DNA of 64,000 nt from Salinispirillum sp. LH 10-3-1 (GTDB lineage: Bacteria > Pseudomonadota > Gammaproteobacteria > Pseudomonadales > Natronospirillaceae): assembly GCF_030643825.1 (NCBI RefSeq), contig NZ_CP101717.1, positions 1,860,001-1,924,000 on the forward strand, in the 5' to 3' direction. Shown here in pieces: positions 18,959-28,495 of the stretch; the stretch's first letter is position 1, and each line of letters opens with the position of its first letter. The notes under the pieces were generated by a model. The model was not told where the DNA came from. It saw only the letters and a program-made list of their open reading frames with translations, and did no database searches. The position numbers and the translations under genes are program-made.

Positions 18959-20659
18959 TCATAGCTTGAACCTCTGGACCAACATGCGAAGCTCCTCAGC
19001 CAGTTTGAGCGTTTCTTGACTGCTAGATTCAGCGCGCTGAGATGATACAGACGTCTGATCCGCGACATCGTTGATACGGATGATGTTGACATTCATTTCT
19101 TCCGTCACACTACCCTGCTCTTCTGCCGTGCTTGCGATTTGAGTGTTCATGTCATTGATAGAGCTGATGAGTGTTGCTATTTTTTGCAGAGCCTCCTCAG
19201 CTTCTATGGCACGCCCCATAACCTTTTCGGCTTGCAATTGGCTCTGCCCCATCCTATTCGCCGCCGAGTCTACCGATCCCTGTAACCGAGAAATCATTTC
19301 ATTAATTTGTTGTGTCGATTGCTGAGTGCGATTGGCTAAACTTCTCACTTCATCGGCAACCACCGCAAACCCTCGTCCTTGCTCACCTGCACGTGCTGCT
19401 TCTATTGCCGCATTCAATGCCAACAGATTTGTCTGGTCGGCAATTTCACTAATTACCTTCACTATATTGCCTATGTCGTTTGCTTCTTCAACGAGGTGCT
19501 GCACAACCTTAACTACTTCCTCTACATCTCTGGTTAGTGCCTCCATAGACTGAACACTTTCTTTTAGAACCACCTGCCCTTCTTTTGCCTGCTCATTGGC
19601 CAACCGTGCATTGTGGGCTGCTTGGTCGGTGTTTTGCGCGACTTCGTGAACAGCTACATTCATTTCATTCATGGCAGCTGCCACCATGTCGGTTTCGTTT
19701 TTCTGCTTTTCAACTAGTCTATTGGCATCAGCGGACTGTGCTGCACCTTCCTTTGCCAGAACTTCAACACGACTAACCGAATTCGTAAGGCTACCAACGG
19801 TAGCGTTTAGTTGTTCTCTAGTTTCATTAAAAATCGAAAAAATAGCAGTCAGCTCATTACTTTTAGTCGCGATAGAAGGAGGATTACGGAGGTCTCCTGT
19901 AGCCATGCTATTAGCGAGATGTGTCACCCGCTTTATCCCGCTGCGGATCGTGCGTGTTACATAAACTGAAAAAACCAAGGTGATCAGAATGGAAAGTACG
20001 CCTGTACTAATCATACCCATCGTCAAGCTGATAGATCGTGACTGCATGATTTCATAGGCCTCCTCTGCACCGCGAAGTAGCCTTCTACTTAAAAGCAACT
20101 GTGCCGCAGAAGCTTCATTGAAGCGGGGATTGACTTCAAACAGTATTCTACGATTTGCTTCTTGGTAGTTTCCTTCAGCTAAGCTCTGTAAAACGGGATC
20201 AATACCTCTTTGTATTAACATCGCGTTCAGCTCACCATAACGATTAGCGAGAGCTGCTGCTTCATCACCCCTTGGTTTGCTAGTAAATGACGACCAGAGC
20301 CGCTCTGCTTCCGTGAGATGCCTACGCGCCGTATCAATATGAAAAGAAGTAGGATGATCATGCAGTGCAGAAAAGGAATTATTTGGATCATGTTGCAATG
20401 CGAGCAGCAACTGGGCGCGTACTTGCTCCATCAGCTCACCAACCCGTTGCACCTCAAACAAAGGCACCATTCTATTCTGGTAATTGTCCGAATAGGCCTG
20501 CTGCTTGTAAGAAAAACCTTGTAGCGCTTGAATCGTTAAAACCAATACAGAAACCAAGAGTAGCACTACAAGCATGCGCAGTAACACAACGATTGAGGTC
20601 CAAGAGAGCTTCTGCGTTTTGTCTTCGTTGATATTTTTAAGCTGCATGGTTGTCATCAT
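18959..20659 (-). CDS. methyl-accepting chemotaxis protein
   Basis: A 566-aa transmembrane chemoreceptor. TM1 is about residues 24-47, a helical periplasmic sensor of about 170 residues (probably a four-helix bundle) follows, and TM2 is about 212-236. A HAMP domain ([20 protein letters not shown]) leads to the signalling domain, whose hairpin tip reads [20 protein letters not shown] then [18 protein letters not shown]. There is no C-terminal CheR-docking pentapeptide. No che genes are nearby, so it is an orphan receptor feeding a chemotaxis system elsewhere. The ligand is unknown. Confidence 0.92.
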   Translation of the reverse strand: MMTTMQLKNINEDKTQKLSWTSIVVLLRMLVVLLLVSVLVLTIQALQGFSYKQQAYSDNYQNRMVPLFEVQRVGELMEQVRAQLLLALQHDPNNSFSALHDHPTSFHIDTARRHLTEAERLWSSFTSKPRGDEAAALANRYGELNAMLIQRGIDPVLQSLAEGNYQEANRRILFEVNPRFNEASAAQLLLSRRLLRGAEEAYEIMQSRSISLTMGMISTGVLSILITLVFSVYVTRTIRSGIKRVTHLANSMATGDLRNPPSIATKSNELTAIFSIFNETREQLNATVGSLTNSVSRVEVLAKEGAAQSADANRLVEKQKNETDMVAAAMNEMNVAVHEVAQNTDQAAHNARLANEQAKEGQVVLKESVQSMEALTRDVEEVVKVVQHLVEEANDIGNIVKVISEIADQTNLLALNAAIEAARAGEQGRGFAVVADEVRSLANRTQQSTQQINEMISRLQGSVDSAANRMGQSQLQAEKVMGRAIEAEEALQKIATLISSINDMNTQIASTAEEQGSVTEEMNVNIIRINDVADQTSVSSQRAESSSQETLKLAEELRMLVQRFKL

Positions 20660-20834
20660 CCATATACCATAAGGTTTTATTTATTAATTATTATCTAATA
20701 CTAAACCAACACTTCAAATGATCTAAATCATTTTTTGCGCCAAATTTTCTAACAGCGTATGACACTTGATCCTTAGCCTATGAGCAGAGCCTTTACTATA
20801 CTCTTCCGACATTGTTAGCATTTGTGGAAACTTC

Positions 20835-22106
20835 ATGGCTTTAAAGGCGACACCAAGCACAGCAAAGCAGACCATTGTATTAGGCGCAGGCATAGTCGGT
20901 GTGAGCATTGCGTGGCATCTGGCGCAGCGCGGCCGACAAGTACTGCTCTTGGATCGCCGACCGCCGGGGCAGGAAACATCGTTCGGTAACGCCGGGATTA
21001 TTCAGCGTGAGGCCATTGCCCCCTATGCCTTTCCGCGAGATGTAAAAACCATCTTGAAGGTACTGCCGAATCGACGCATCGACATTCGCTATCGACCCAC
21101 GGGCATGGTGGCCGCAGCCAATCCATTGTTCAGCTATTGGTTGAATTCTCTACCCTATCGCTACCGAAAGATTGTGCCTGAATATGGCTCAATTATCGCG
21201 CTGTGTACCGACGAGCATGACCCGATGATTCAAGCTGCCAATGCACAGCATTTGGTACAAAAGAAGGGCTGGTTACAGCTGTATCGGACCCGTGCCGCAT
21301 TCGACAAAGCCATGCAAGAAGGCGAGCAAGCTCGCACAATGGGTGCCGAATGGGAGGCGCTGACGCGTACCGACATAGACCACCTACAGCCCGGACTGTC
21401 TTCGGCTATTACCGGGGCCATTCACTGGCAAAATTCATGGACGGTACAATCGCCCGGTGAACTGGTGCAAGCGTATGCTCGCCATGCGGAGTCATTAGGC
21501 GTGGTGTTTGCTGAGGCAGAGTTAAGAGGTATTACGCCTGCGGGTAGTGGCTGGCATGTCACCACCAGCGAAGGAGATCACTCGGCCGACGAAGTGGTGG
21601 TTGCTTTAGGCCCTTGGTCACAACAATATTTAGCACCACTCGGCTACGCATTTCCTTTGTTTGTGAAACGCGGCTATCACATGCACTATCATCAACCGCA
21701 GGCGAAACATGAAGCGCTGAACTACTGGTTAATGGACAGTGAGAAAGGCTATTTACTAGAGCCCATGAAACATGGCATTCGTCTGACCACAGGAGCCGAG
21801 CTGGCAAACCTGGAAGCACCACCGTCATACAGTCAACTGGATGCCGCCGAGCGCGAAGCGCGTAAGCTGTTTGCTATTGGCGAGCGCGCGGACCCGACCC
21901 CCTGGAAAGGCGCCCGCCCCTGTTTGCCGGACATGAAACCCATCATCGGTGCAGCCCCCAAGCACAGAGGTTTATGGCTGGCGTTCGGGCACGGACACCA
22001 GGGCTTTACCCTAGGCCCACCGACCGGTCGACTGTTGGCGGAAATGATGACCGGAGAACCCACTACCATTGATATGCAACCGTTTCGTGCAGAGCGTTTT
22101 AGGTAA
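20835..22106 (+). CDS. FAD-dependent amino-acid oxidoreductase, DadA-like
   Basis: A 423-aa member of the DAO family. The N-terminal dinucleotide motif is VLGAGIVGVSIAWHLAQRG, with FAD-ribose Asp in LLLDRRP. ETSFGNAGIIQ matches the DadA/SoxB-type active-site region, and the C-terminus has GLWLAFGHGHQGFTLGPPTG for FAD binding. DadA-type enzymes oxidise D-amino acids and pass electrons to quinone; substrate here is unproven. It stands alone with no racemase or transporter next to it. It converges on a group of binding-protein genes. Confidence 0.82.
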   Translation: MALKATPSTAKQTIVLGAGIVGVSIAWHLAQRGRQVLLLDRRPPGQETSFGNAGIIQREAIAPYAFPRDVKTILKVLPNRRIDIRYRPTGMVAAANPLFSYWLNSLPYRYRKIVPEYGSIIALCTDEHDPMIQAANAQHLVQKKGWLQLYRTRAAFDKAMQEGEQARTMGAEWEALTRTDIDHLQPGLSSAITGAIHWQNSWTVQSPGELVQAYARHAESLGVVFAEAELRGITPAGSGWHVTTSEGDHSADEVVVALGPWSQQYLAPLGYAFPLFVKRGYHMHYHQPQAKHEALNYWLMDSEKGYLLEPMKHGIRLTTGAELANLEAPPSYSQLDAAEREARKLFAIGERADPTPWKGARPCLPDMKPIIGAAPKHRGLWLAFGHGHQGFTLGPPTGRLLAEMMTGEPTTIDMQPFRAERFR

Positions 22107-22125
22107 ACGACTTAAAGGCGGAAGC

Positions 22126-22308
22126 CTAACAGTTGGCGTTTGGGCAGTACTGAGTAGCAGCAGAGTGGGGACTGAACTTGTTATTTGGCTTTCGCTGAGG
22201 AGCACAGCAGCTGATACACGATAAAATCGCTTGGGCCACCGTGCCCACAAAGCTGACGTTAAAGTCGGAATTGCAGTCTCCCCCTCCCATTGATGGTTTA
22301 AGCTTCAT
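22126..22308 (-). CDS. small Cys-rich hypothetical protein, coupled to a binding-protein gene
   Basis: A 60-aa open frame whose ATG overlaps the stop of the upstream binding-protein gene by 4 bp (ATGA) and has AGAGG 5 nt upstream, both signs of real translation. It has six Cys (C12, C31, C34, C35, C55, C60), including a CISCC cluster and a C-terminal Cys, and a GGG before the first Cys. The middle segment (FVGTVAQAILSCISCC) is hydrophobic. I recognise no family. It may be a metal-binding or disulfide-rich peptide, or a chance frame. Confidence 0.4.
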   Translation of the reverse strand: MKLKPSMGGGDCNSDFNVSFVGTVAQAILSCISCCAPQRKPNNKFSPHSAATQYCPNANC

Positions 22309-23093
22309 TCAGCCCTCTGAACATCTATCGTATGCGTATTTACCATCACCTTGTAATCCTCACTCGCAATGAACATACGATGAAACTCATTGAAACGGGA
22401 CACAAATTCTTCTTCGACTGAAGATTTTGAGAAAATGAAGAACGCTGGCGCTGACGACAATTCAATCCCCGTATTGAGTAGCTGACCACCGTAACCCTGC
22501 CTAGTGATTTCCATCAAGCCAGTAAGGTAACTGGCAGCGACCGCATCAACGCGACCTCTAGCCAGCATTTGCCACAAAAGTGTTCGATCTGGCACCAACA
22601 CTAGGCGATCATCCAAAACACCAGATTCTATTGCGGCTGCATACTCTGGCCCGTAATTCACGCCAATTTGCCCACCCAGCGACAGACCACTGGCTAAAAA
22701 ATCTTCGAACGACAATATGTTGGTATTAACCGTATCCCCCGCCCGCATGAAAAGGACATTTGGGGAGGTCGAACCCTGCGCTGCATAGTGAGCAAACTCA
22801 CGGCGTTCCGGTGTGTCAAAAGCTCCACTGACAATATCCACACGCCCTATTCTTAGCTCAGCCAAAGCTCGCGCCCATGGCATTTCTACGAAGCTCACGT
22901 CGCACCCCATCATCCCCAACACGGCGCGTACTGTATCGGCTGAAATTCCGCTAACACCCTGCGGAGCGCCAGTGGCGCTATAGGTATAAGGAGGGTCTTC
23001 GGTCCAGCGAAAGGTTTTCTCACAAACATCAGCGACCGCTAAAAAAGGTAGAAGCGACAACACAAGCACGATAGCCGGCCTCAACATCATCAT
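22305..23093 (-). CDS. periplasmic solute-binding protein, SBP_bac_3 type
   Basis: A 262-aa protein with a signal peptide (LRPAIVLVLSLLPFLAVADV) and the layout of family-3 amino-acid-type binding proteins: FRWTEDPPYTYS, ISADTVRAVLGMMGCDVSFV, MPWARALAELRIGRVDIVSG and DAVAASYLTGL. No permease or ATPase genes are adjacent, so it may be a signalling or orphan binding protein rather than part of a local transporter. Its stop overlaps a 60-aa Cys-rich frame. It follows another binding-protein gene on the same strand, but a strong terminator separates the two. Confidence 0.82.
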   Translation of the reverse strand: MMMLRPAIVLVLSLLPFLAVADVCEKTFRWTEDPPYTYSATGAPQGVSGISADTVRAVLGMMGCDVSFVEMPWARALAELRIGRVDIVSGAFDTPERREFAHYAAQGSTSPNVLFMRAGDTVNTNILSFEDFLASGLSLGGQIGVNYGPEYAAAIESGVLDDRLVLVPDRTLLWQMLARGRVDAVAASYLTGLMEITRQGYGGQLLNTGIELSSAPAFFIFSKSSVEEEFVSRFNEFHRMFIASEDYKVMVNTHTIDVQRAE

Positions 23094-23161
23094 TACCTCA
23101 TTAGGGTGAGCGATTCATGAGTATTGAAAAGGTGTTTCATAGATTCAACTATCGGTTGATG

Positions 23162-23204
23162 AAAAAAAATTAGCTCGGCGCCTCCACTTAGAGAGCGCCG
23201 AGCT
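23162..23204 (-). terminator. intrinsic terminator after the second binding-protein gene
   Basis: A 10-bp perfect stem AGCTCGGCGC / GCGCCGAGCT (23172-23204), followed on the minus strand by a T8 tract (23162-23169). This is a textbook Rho-independent terminator 10 bp after the stop of the gene at 23214. Confidence 0.9.
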
Positions 23205-23213
23205 GAGATCGCT

Positions 23214-24011
23214 TTATGGCGTTACCATCTGCAGAACCAGTCGATTGTTGAAGTCCAATGCCTGAAAGTCATCCGCCCAATATTTCTGTACCAGACGATC
23301 AACCAAGCCGCTATCGCTCGCCTGAGTCAGCGCCCGTACCAATAAGTCGCGATGCTGTGCGGCGTTCTGGCTCAGATAAAACTGAAAGTCACGTTCGTAT
23401 GAAAGCACCAAGTTCCGCTCAATCGCCAAATCTGAATGTGCATTGGCCTCAGCAACCACTTCATTCATGCCACGCGGAAAATAGTCGTAAGTTCGGCCCG
23501 CCGCCAGCATCGGATAAATAGACTGCCAACTCCCGCCCTGCTCTTGTAAGCGCAGATCATTGGCCCGCCATACTGCCACGTCAAACCACCCCTGCCCCAT
23601 ACCGGCAACAAGGTCGAGTGCACGCAAGTCGTCGAGGCTGTTTACATTGTCGAACTTAGCTTGATCCTCCGGACGAATCAACAAAACACGCTGCCCGATA
23701 AGTGAATTGGTTAACCCAACCGGTACTGAAGTAAACGCGGCGTCTCGCTCGGCTGACCGGACCAACCACATCAAGTCAATAGCACCTTGTTCCAATGCAT
23801 TGGTGGCACGCATCTGGGGCAGCGCCACGATATCCAGTGTCAGCGTATAACCGATATCAGAAAAAGCCTCCGTTAGCAGCTCATGATAATAAGCCGCTGC
23901 TTCGGGTTGTTCGGCGATTACCGGGACTTTAAGCGTAAGGTTGTTAGCCCACAGTGCCGAAGAAACGCTCAGGGTCAAACTTAGAATTAGAGCTTGGAAG
24001 ACAATCTTCAT
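23214..24011 (-). CDS. periplasmic solute-binding protein-like protein
   Basis: A 265-aa exported protein with signal peptide MKIVFQALILSLTLSVSSAL then WA. It has a binding-protein layout (LTLKVPVIAEQPEAAAYYHE, QGAIDLMWLVRSAERDAAFT, TNSLIGQRVLLI, YFPRGMNEVVAEANAHSDL). The ATG at 24011 is chosen because GAGGT lies 8 nt upstream. It is followed by a strong terminator, so it forms its own transcript. It sits between another binding protein and a chemoreceptor gene with no transporter genes; a sensory role is a guess. Confidence 0.75.
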   Translation of the reverse strand: MKIVFQALILSLTLSVSSALWANNLTLKVPVIAEQPEAAAYYHELLTEAFSDIGYTLTLDIVALPQMRATNALEQGAIDLMWLVRSAERDAAFTSVPVGLTNSLIGQRVLLIRPEDQAKFDNVNSLDDLRALDLVAGMGQGWFDVAVWRANDLRLQEQGGSWQSIYPMLAAGRTYDYFPRGMNEVVAEANAHSDLAIERNLVLSYERDFQFYLSQNAAQHRDLLVRALTQASDSGLVDRLVQKYWADDFQALDFNNRLVLQMVTP

Positions 24012-24252
24012 GATACTCATACCTCTCGTGTGATGACATCTATCAGCGTAGACCAGCAAGCCGATAGATCAACCACATGCTCAAATTTTACTGCTGTACT
24101 TGCGCTCACTCAAACTTCCTCCTAATTTTAAAGCTATGGGGAACCTCCCGAGTCGCATGCGACTTCGACTACGGTTTGTAGTACCTATAAAGTATTGACG
24201 CCATGAATCGTGGTACTGGTCGTCACTTCACTTACGCGGAGCAGCAATAAGT

Positions 24253-25773
24253 ATGTGGAACAGCATTAACGTACGCTTCAACGTCATCACCATCAGCTTG
24301 CTTACCGTGGTGCTCGTGATTTATGGGGCTATCGACTATCGATACCAAATGGGGAACGAAAAACGCCGCCTACTACAGGACGTCGAAACCACACAGCGAG
24401 CACTGAGCCTGTCTTTACCACCATTACTTTGGAATTTTCTAAGCTCAGAGGTTGAGGCAAATTTAGCCGGTCTTATCGACAACCCCTCTATCCAAGGGTT
24501 ATATGTCTTTGAAGGGGATCAGCTCACCAGCGGAATTCGTCAGTTGGACAATCAGGAGCCTGAAGCCGTGAGCACTCTACCTGAAGGGGCAACGATTCAG
24601 CGCTTCCCGCTCATCTTTCTTGATGGATCAAATGAAGAAGTGCTCGGCGAATTGGGCGTTGAAGCAAATGATCGTATCCTCGCTGAGGCACAGCAAACGC
24701 TCATCACTCGAACCGTTGTTCAAATTCTTATCATCGACATATTGCTGGCCATTGGCATTGTAACCTTGGTAAACAGAGTCATCTTGAGCCCCCTCTACCG
24801 AATTGGCAGTGCGCTTAAAGACATTGCCTCCGGAGAAGGCGACCTCACCCAACGTATACGTATTCGACGAGACGACGAACTCGGCCGACTGGCAGACCAC
24901 TTCAATCAATTCATAGACAAACTGCATAGCTCAATGCAAGAGGTCGAACGTGCGGCCAATGAAATGAACTCGGTCACGGAAGCTGTTACACACAGTATTC
25001 AAACGGCCTCCAGCGAGGTAGAGCAGGCGTACGGTGAGACCGAGCAGGTCGCTGCCGCCATTACCGAAATGAGCCAAACGGCCAGCGAGGTGGCGCGCAA
25101 TGCCGAAAGTGCCACCACAGCAACCAATCAAGCGGAAGCAGCAGCGACAGAAGGCCAGCAGACCCTGACCACCACCACGCAATCCATGACCACGCTGGCT
25201 TCGGATGTCGGTAAAAGCCAAGGGGTAATTCAGTCGCTTCGCGATGAGGTGGACAATATTGCGCAAATAATCAACGACATTCGCAGCATAGCGGAACAGA
25301 CCAATTTATTGGCTCTAAATGCAGCAATAGAAGCAGCTCGTGCTGGCGATCAAGGTCGTGGTTTCGCGGTTGTGGCAGATGAAGTGCGCGCACTCGCTGC
25401 CCGAACTCAAGCCAGCACTCAAGATATTGAAGCCAAGATTGCGCAACTCATCGAGCGCTCCGATGAAGCAGTTACAATGATGGAGCAAAGCAAAGGGGCA
25501 AGCGACAAAACGCTCGAGCACACAAAGCTTGCCATGACCAAGCTGGTGAGTATCGCCGAGATCATGGGGCACATTCATGAGCTGACAGAGCAAACCGCCG
25601 CGGCAGTTACCGAACAAACGCAGGTTTCTGAAAACATCAGTCAAAACGTCAACATCATTGCGGATGGTATCCAACGCTCAGTCGAGTCGTCCCGCAAGAC
25701 GGTAGAACGCATTCATGCGCTGTCGAACAGTGGGCAGGCACTGAAACAGATGGTGTCCGCATTTAAGCTCTAG
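24253..25773 (+). CDS. methyl-accepting chemotaxis protein
   Basis: A 506-aa chemoreceptor. TM1 is about residues 10-28, a short periplasmic sensor of about 120 residues follows ([17 protein letters not shown] lies in it in part), and TM2 is about 155-178. HAMP ([20 protein letters not shown]) precedes the signalling domain with tip [20 protein letters not shown] and [20 protein letters not shown]. No C-terminal pentapeptide. It is divergent from the binding-protein gene at 24011 and is the second orphan receptor in this 7-kb stretch. Ligand unknown. Confidence 0.92.
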   Translation: MWNSINVRFNVITISLLTVVLVIYGAIDYRYQMGNEKRRLLQDVETTQRALSLSLPPLLWNFLSSEVEANLAGLIDNPSIQGLYVFEGDQLTSGIRQLDNQEPEAVSTLPEGATIQRFPLIFLDGSNEEVLGELGVEANDRILAEAQQTLITRTVVQILIIDILLAIGIVTLVNRVILSPLYRIGSALKDIASGEGDLTQRIRIRRDDELGRLADHFNQFIDKLHSSMQEVERAANEMNSVTEAVTHSIQTASSEVEQAYGETEQVAAAITEMSQTASEVARNAESATTATNQAEAAATEGQQTLTTTTQSMTTLASDVGKSQGVIQSLRDEVDNIAQIINDIRSIAEQTNLLALNAAIEAARAGDQGRGFAVVADEVRALAARTQASTQDIEAKIAQLIERSDEAVTMMEQSKGASDKTLEHTKLAMTKLVSIAEIMGHIHELTEQTAAAVTEQTQVSENISQNVNIIADGIQRSVESSRKTVERIHALSNSGQALKQMVSAFKL

Positions 25774-25808
25774 CAGCGCTTAAATTCGAACCCAGAACAT
25801 TAAACGAA

Positions 25809-25827
25809 GTGCGGCAGAAAGCCGCAC
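25809..25827. terminator. hairpin terminator after the chemoreceptor gene
   Basis: A 7-bp GC-rich stem GTGCGGC / GCCGCAC with a 5-nt loop, followed on the plus strand by GGTGGGTTTT. It lies between convergent genes ending at 25773 and 25877. Confidence 0.7.
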
Positions 25828-25876
25828 GGTGGGTTTTGGCGCATTGGCGAAAAGAGGCCTTGGTTCAATTGGCCAG

Positions 25877-27307
25877 CTAACCCCTTCTCTTCCTGCGCTT
25901 CATTTGGTGATTCAATAAAAGCGTATAGTGGTCAACCAATAATGGGCTGATGTCGTTGCTGTATTGCGCTGTTTTTTCATCGTAATGCATTAGGTAAGCA
26001 TCTTTGAAACCCAGCATGCTTTCGATATAACCTTTGGCCTCACGAATGACGTGGCTCTTCGGATCCGGGGACGCTAACCAGTTATCGGGTATCCCGTCAC
26101 TCTTTGGTGGAAGTTGGTCGCCATGGGTGATCAGCCCTACTATCATGGGCTTCGCTAGGAACGTCTTGCTACGCTCAACCCGTTGATTCAGTAGTTTCAG
26201 CAATTCGGCATCGGGTTTACGGGCGGGCTGGGTTGCCTTCACCATCCACAGCACCAAATCGCTGTCGATCATTTCACTGACGGTGGAAGCCAAAGACTTT
26301 TCCTGTGCTGTATACCCCGGCAGGTCTACCACCCGATAGGCTTTCGTATCCTCAAACACCCATTCATATACATGGGCCTTGTCGGTCGTCGACATAATGC
26401 CCGTTGCCGCGTGGTCGCAACCCTGCAACAACGTATTAACCAGCGTCGACTTGCCAGCGTTTGACTGCCCTACAATCACCACACGAATGGGCTCTATTTT
26501 GAGCTGTTGCTCGGCAATGGCTTGGTCATTTTTGAGGCGCTTTGAGGGATGCTCGATGGACCGATACTGGCCCGAATACAGACTCACACTGGCTTTAAGA
26601 ATTTCCAGATACAGCAAAGAAATCAGCTTGCTCTTAAAACTTACCGACATTTTATCCCACAACGGGTCGGTCATCATCGCGCGGACTTCAGCAAAAAAGC
26701 CGGTCGGGGTGAAAATTCGCATTTTGCGATAGATCTTCCACGCCCGCTTAACCGCTTCAATCTTGTCATTGTGAGAAATATAGGCATCCACAAATCCCAA
26801 AGGGATCTTTGATAAAAAGCCGAACCGTTCGAGTTCCTGCAGATAATTATGAGCAACCCGTTCAATCAACGTCAGAATCTCAGCCGCGCTAAAACTCGTT
26901 CTGCCCTTCTTATAATAGATTGAGGTAGTAGACATAATGGTGAGTGTGTCATCCCATAACTGGTCTAGGTTCTCCCGCGCAAGGGCCAGATGCTTTACCT
27001 CATCACTCAAACCAATGAACGCTAACCGGTCGGCTTCTGCCCACTCGGCATCGCACAGCGCCTCTATGGGTATTTCAAGATCGCGTGCTTCTTTTGGTCT
27101 GATATTGGCGATCAAGAAATACAGCATGGGCAATGCCGATACGATGACCATGAACCCAATAAACCATAAAAACCAGCCTTCCTGGAACAACCACCAGAGC
27201 CCGGCTAAGGCTAGGCCTGCAAACGGCAGTCCCCACACAATAAACAGATACGGTGCGCTGGACCGCCAAGCCGAATCCAATAGCACCGCCGATAACTTAC
27301 GGGGCAT
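25877..27307 (-). CDS. membrane-anchored Era/Obg-type GTPase, second of a pair
   Basis: A 476-aa protein. Two hydrophobic segments lie near the N-terminus (YLFIVWGLPFAGLALAGLWW and FLWFIGFMVIVSALPMLYFL). A helical middle leads to a C-terminal GTPase domain with G1 VVIVGQSNAGKSTLVN, G3 VVDLPGYTA and G4-like GLITHGD, which is not the canonical NKxD. I chose the ATG at 27307 (MPRKLS) over a TTG at 27328 because AGGCGG lies about 9 nt upstream. It overlaps the first GTPase gene by 11 bp, so the two are translationally coupled. Function unknown; a membrane-linked GTPase pair is the safest description. Confidence 0.78.
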   Translation of the reverse strand: MPRKLSAVLLDSAWRSSAPYLFIVWGLPFAGLALAGLWWLFQEGWFLWFIGFMVIVSALPMLYFLIANIRPKEARDLEIPIEALCDAEWAEADRLAFIGLSDEVKHLALARENLDQLWDDTLTIMSTTSIYYKKGRTSFSAAEILTLIERVAHNYLQELERFGFLSKIPLGFVDAYISHNDKIEAVKRAWKIYRKMRIFTPTGFFAEVRAMMTDPLWDKMSVSFKSKLISLLYLEILKASVSLYSGQYRSIEHPSKRLKNDQAIAEQQLKIEPIRVVIVGQSNAGKSTLVNTLLQGCDHAATGIMSTTDKAHVYEWVFEDTKAYRVVDLPGYTAQEKSLASTVSEMIDSDLVLWMVKATQPARKPDAELLKLLNQRVERSKTFLAKPMIVGLITHGDQLPPKSDGIPDNWLASPDPKSHVIREAKGYIESMLGFKDAYLMHYDEKTAQYSNDISPLLVDHYTLLLNHQMKRRKRRG

Positions 27308-28418
27308 CTTTGTTAACCGCCTGACCAAAATGGTGTTTAAACGCTGCCTTTATCTCGGCATCATTAAAATCGATTTTGTGCTTTTTCATGTAGAGAAACT
27401 GAGCCGCAGCACGGCCCAGCCCGTAGGTCGTGCCAAAGCTGATGGTCGACGCGGATAAGGCGCCAATGGTTTGTCCGTAATAGGGTATCAACTTAACCAA
27501 CTGCCTGACGCCCAGTTTTAAACTGTAGTGCAGCGCAAATCCTGCACCAAGTGCCGCTAGAAACTCTTTCAGCAATGCCCTTGACCAAGCGACGTCAAAC
27601 TGTCGCGCCAGTTCAACCAACAAGGCAGCATGAATGCTTGGAACACCCACCAAGCCTGCGACAGGAAAGAGATCAATGGTTGCTGCCGAGCTGGCGTACG
27701 CCAGAACTTTTGATCGGACAGCCGCATTAAAGAATTGCGTTTCTTCCGTGTTCAGACTTTCGTTCGCCAACAACACCGCTAACTGAGGCAAGAGATTGAA
27801 CAAAGCCTCACGAAAAGCATCCAGCTGCGTAACGTCGCCTGCATCCGTTTCGGACAGTTCAAGGGCGAAAGATTCAACTTTCTTGGGCCAGAGGCGCTGA
27901 ACCTCAGCGTGATGAACCTGTTGCTGAGCCACCAGCTCGGCATTGCCAGCGTCATGAAAGCTATGGATCAATAAAATGGGATGTTTGCGCAATGTGCCTT
28001 TCTTCGTTTTTAACGCCTTCAACGCCGCGAGTACATCCTGCACATCCGGGTCGTCACTCTTAATGACCACCACCAATACGTGGGCTTGATGCACCATACG
28101 CTCCAAGTCGCCACTCAACTCGTCTTCTTTGTACCCGGCTTCGCCCAGCCCACGGGTGTCTAGAAACGACATTACCGGCGTGTCTTGAGGAAAAGGATAT
28201 TCCATCAAGGTGTTCGTACAGGGTTTATAACCTAAACCTACCTCCACCTCTTTGTCTCCGGTTAACGCAGCCACGAGGCTCGACTTACCAACCCCGGTTT
28301 TACCGAGCAGCACGATGGTTGGTTTGGCTCGCTTAATGGCGTCGTCGACGTTCTGCAATGACGATTCACTGTACGAAAGCCGTTGGATCTTGTCGAATAG
28401 GACGTCGAGAATTTTCAT
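27297..28418 (-). CDS. GTPase with C-terminal DUF697-like membrane domain, first of a pair
   Basis: A 373-aa protein. The GTPase domain has G1 IVLLGKTGVGKSSLVAAL, a possible G2 Thr in KPCTNTLMEY and G3 SFLDTRGLGE. The G4 position reads LIHSFHD, not NKxD. From about residue 225 comes a hydrophobic part (AATIDLFPVAGLVGVPSIHA, AALGAGFALHYSLKLG, IPYYGQTIGALSASTISFGT) like the DUF697 region of YcjF/YkfA-type proteins, suggesting peripheral or integral membrane contact. It is first in a two-gene operon with the following GTPase. Cellular role unknown. Confidence 0.78.
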   Translation of the reverse strand: MKILDVLFDKIQRLSYSESSLQNVDDAIKRAKPTIVLLGKTGVGKSSLVAALTGDKEVEVGLGYKPCTNTLMEYPFPQDTPVMSFLDTRGLGEAGYKEDELSGDLERMVHQAHVLVVVIKSDDPDVQDVLAALKALKTKKGTLRKHPILLIHSFHDAGNAELVAQQQVHHAEVQRLWPKKVESFALELSETDAGDVTQLDAFREALFNLLPQLAVLLANESLNTEETQFFNAAVRSKVLAYASSAATIDLFPVAGLVGVPSIHAALLVELARQFDVAWSRALLKEFLAALGAGFALHYSLKLGVRQLVKLIPYYGQTIGALSASTISFGTTYGLGRAAAQFLYMKKHKIDFNDAEIKAAFKHHFGQAVNKDAP

Positions 28419-28495
28419 AGACTGCTTTTGGCGTAGGCAAAAATGGACGAGCCAACAGTATGCGCGCTATGGCACCTTAAGGCATAAACAATACG

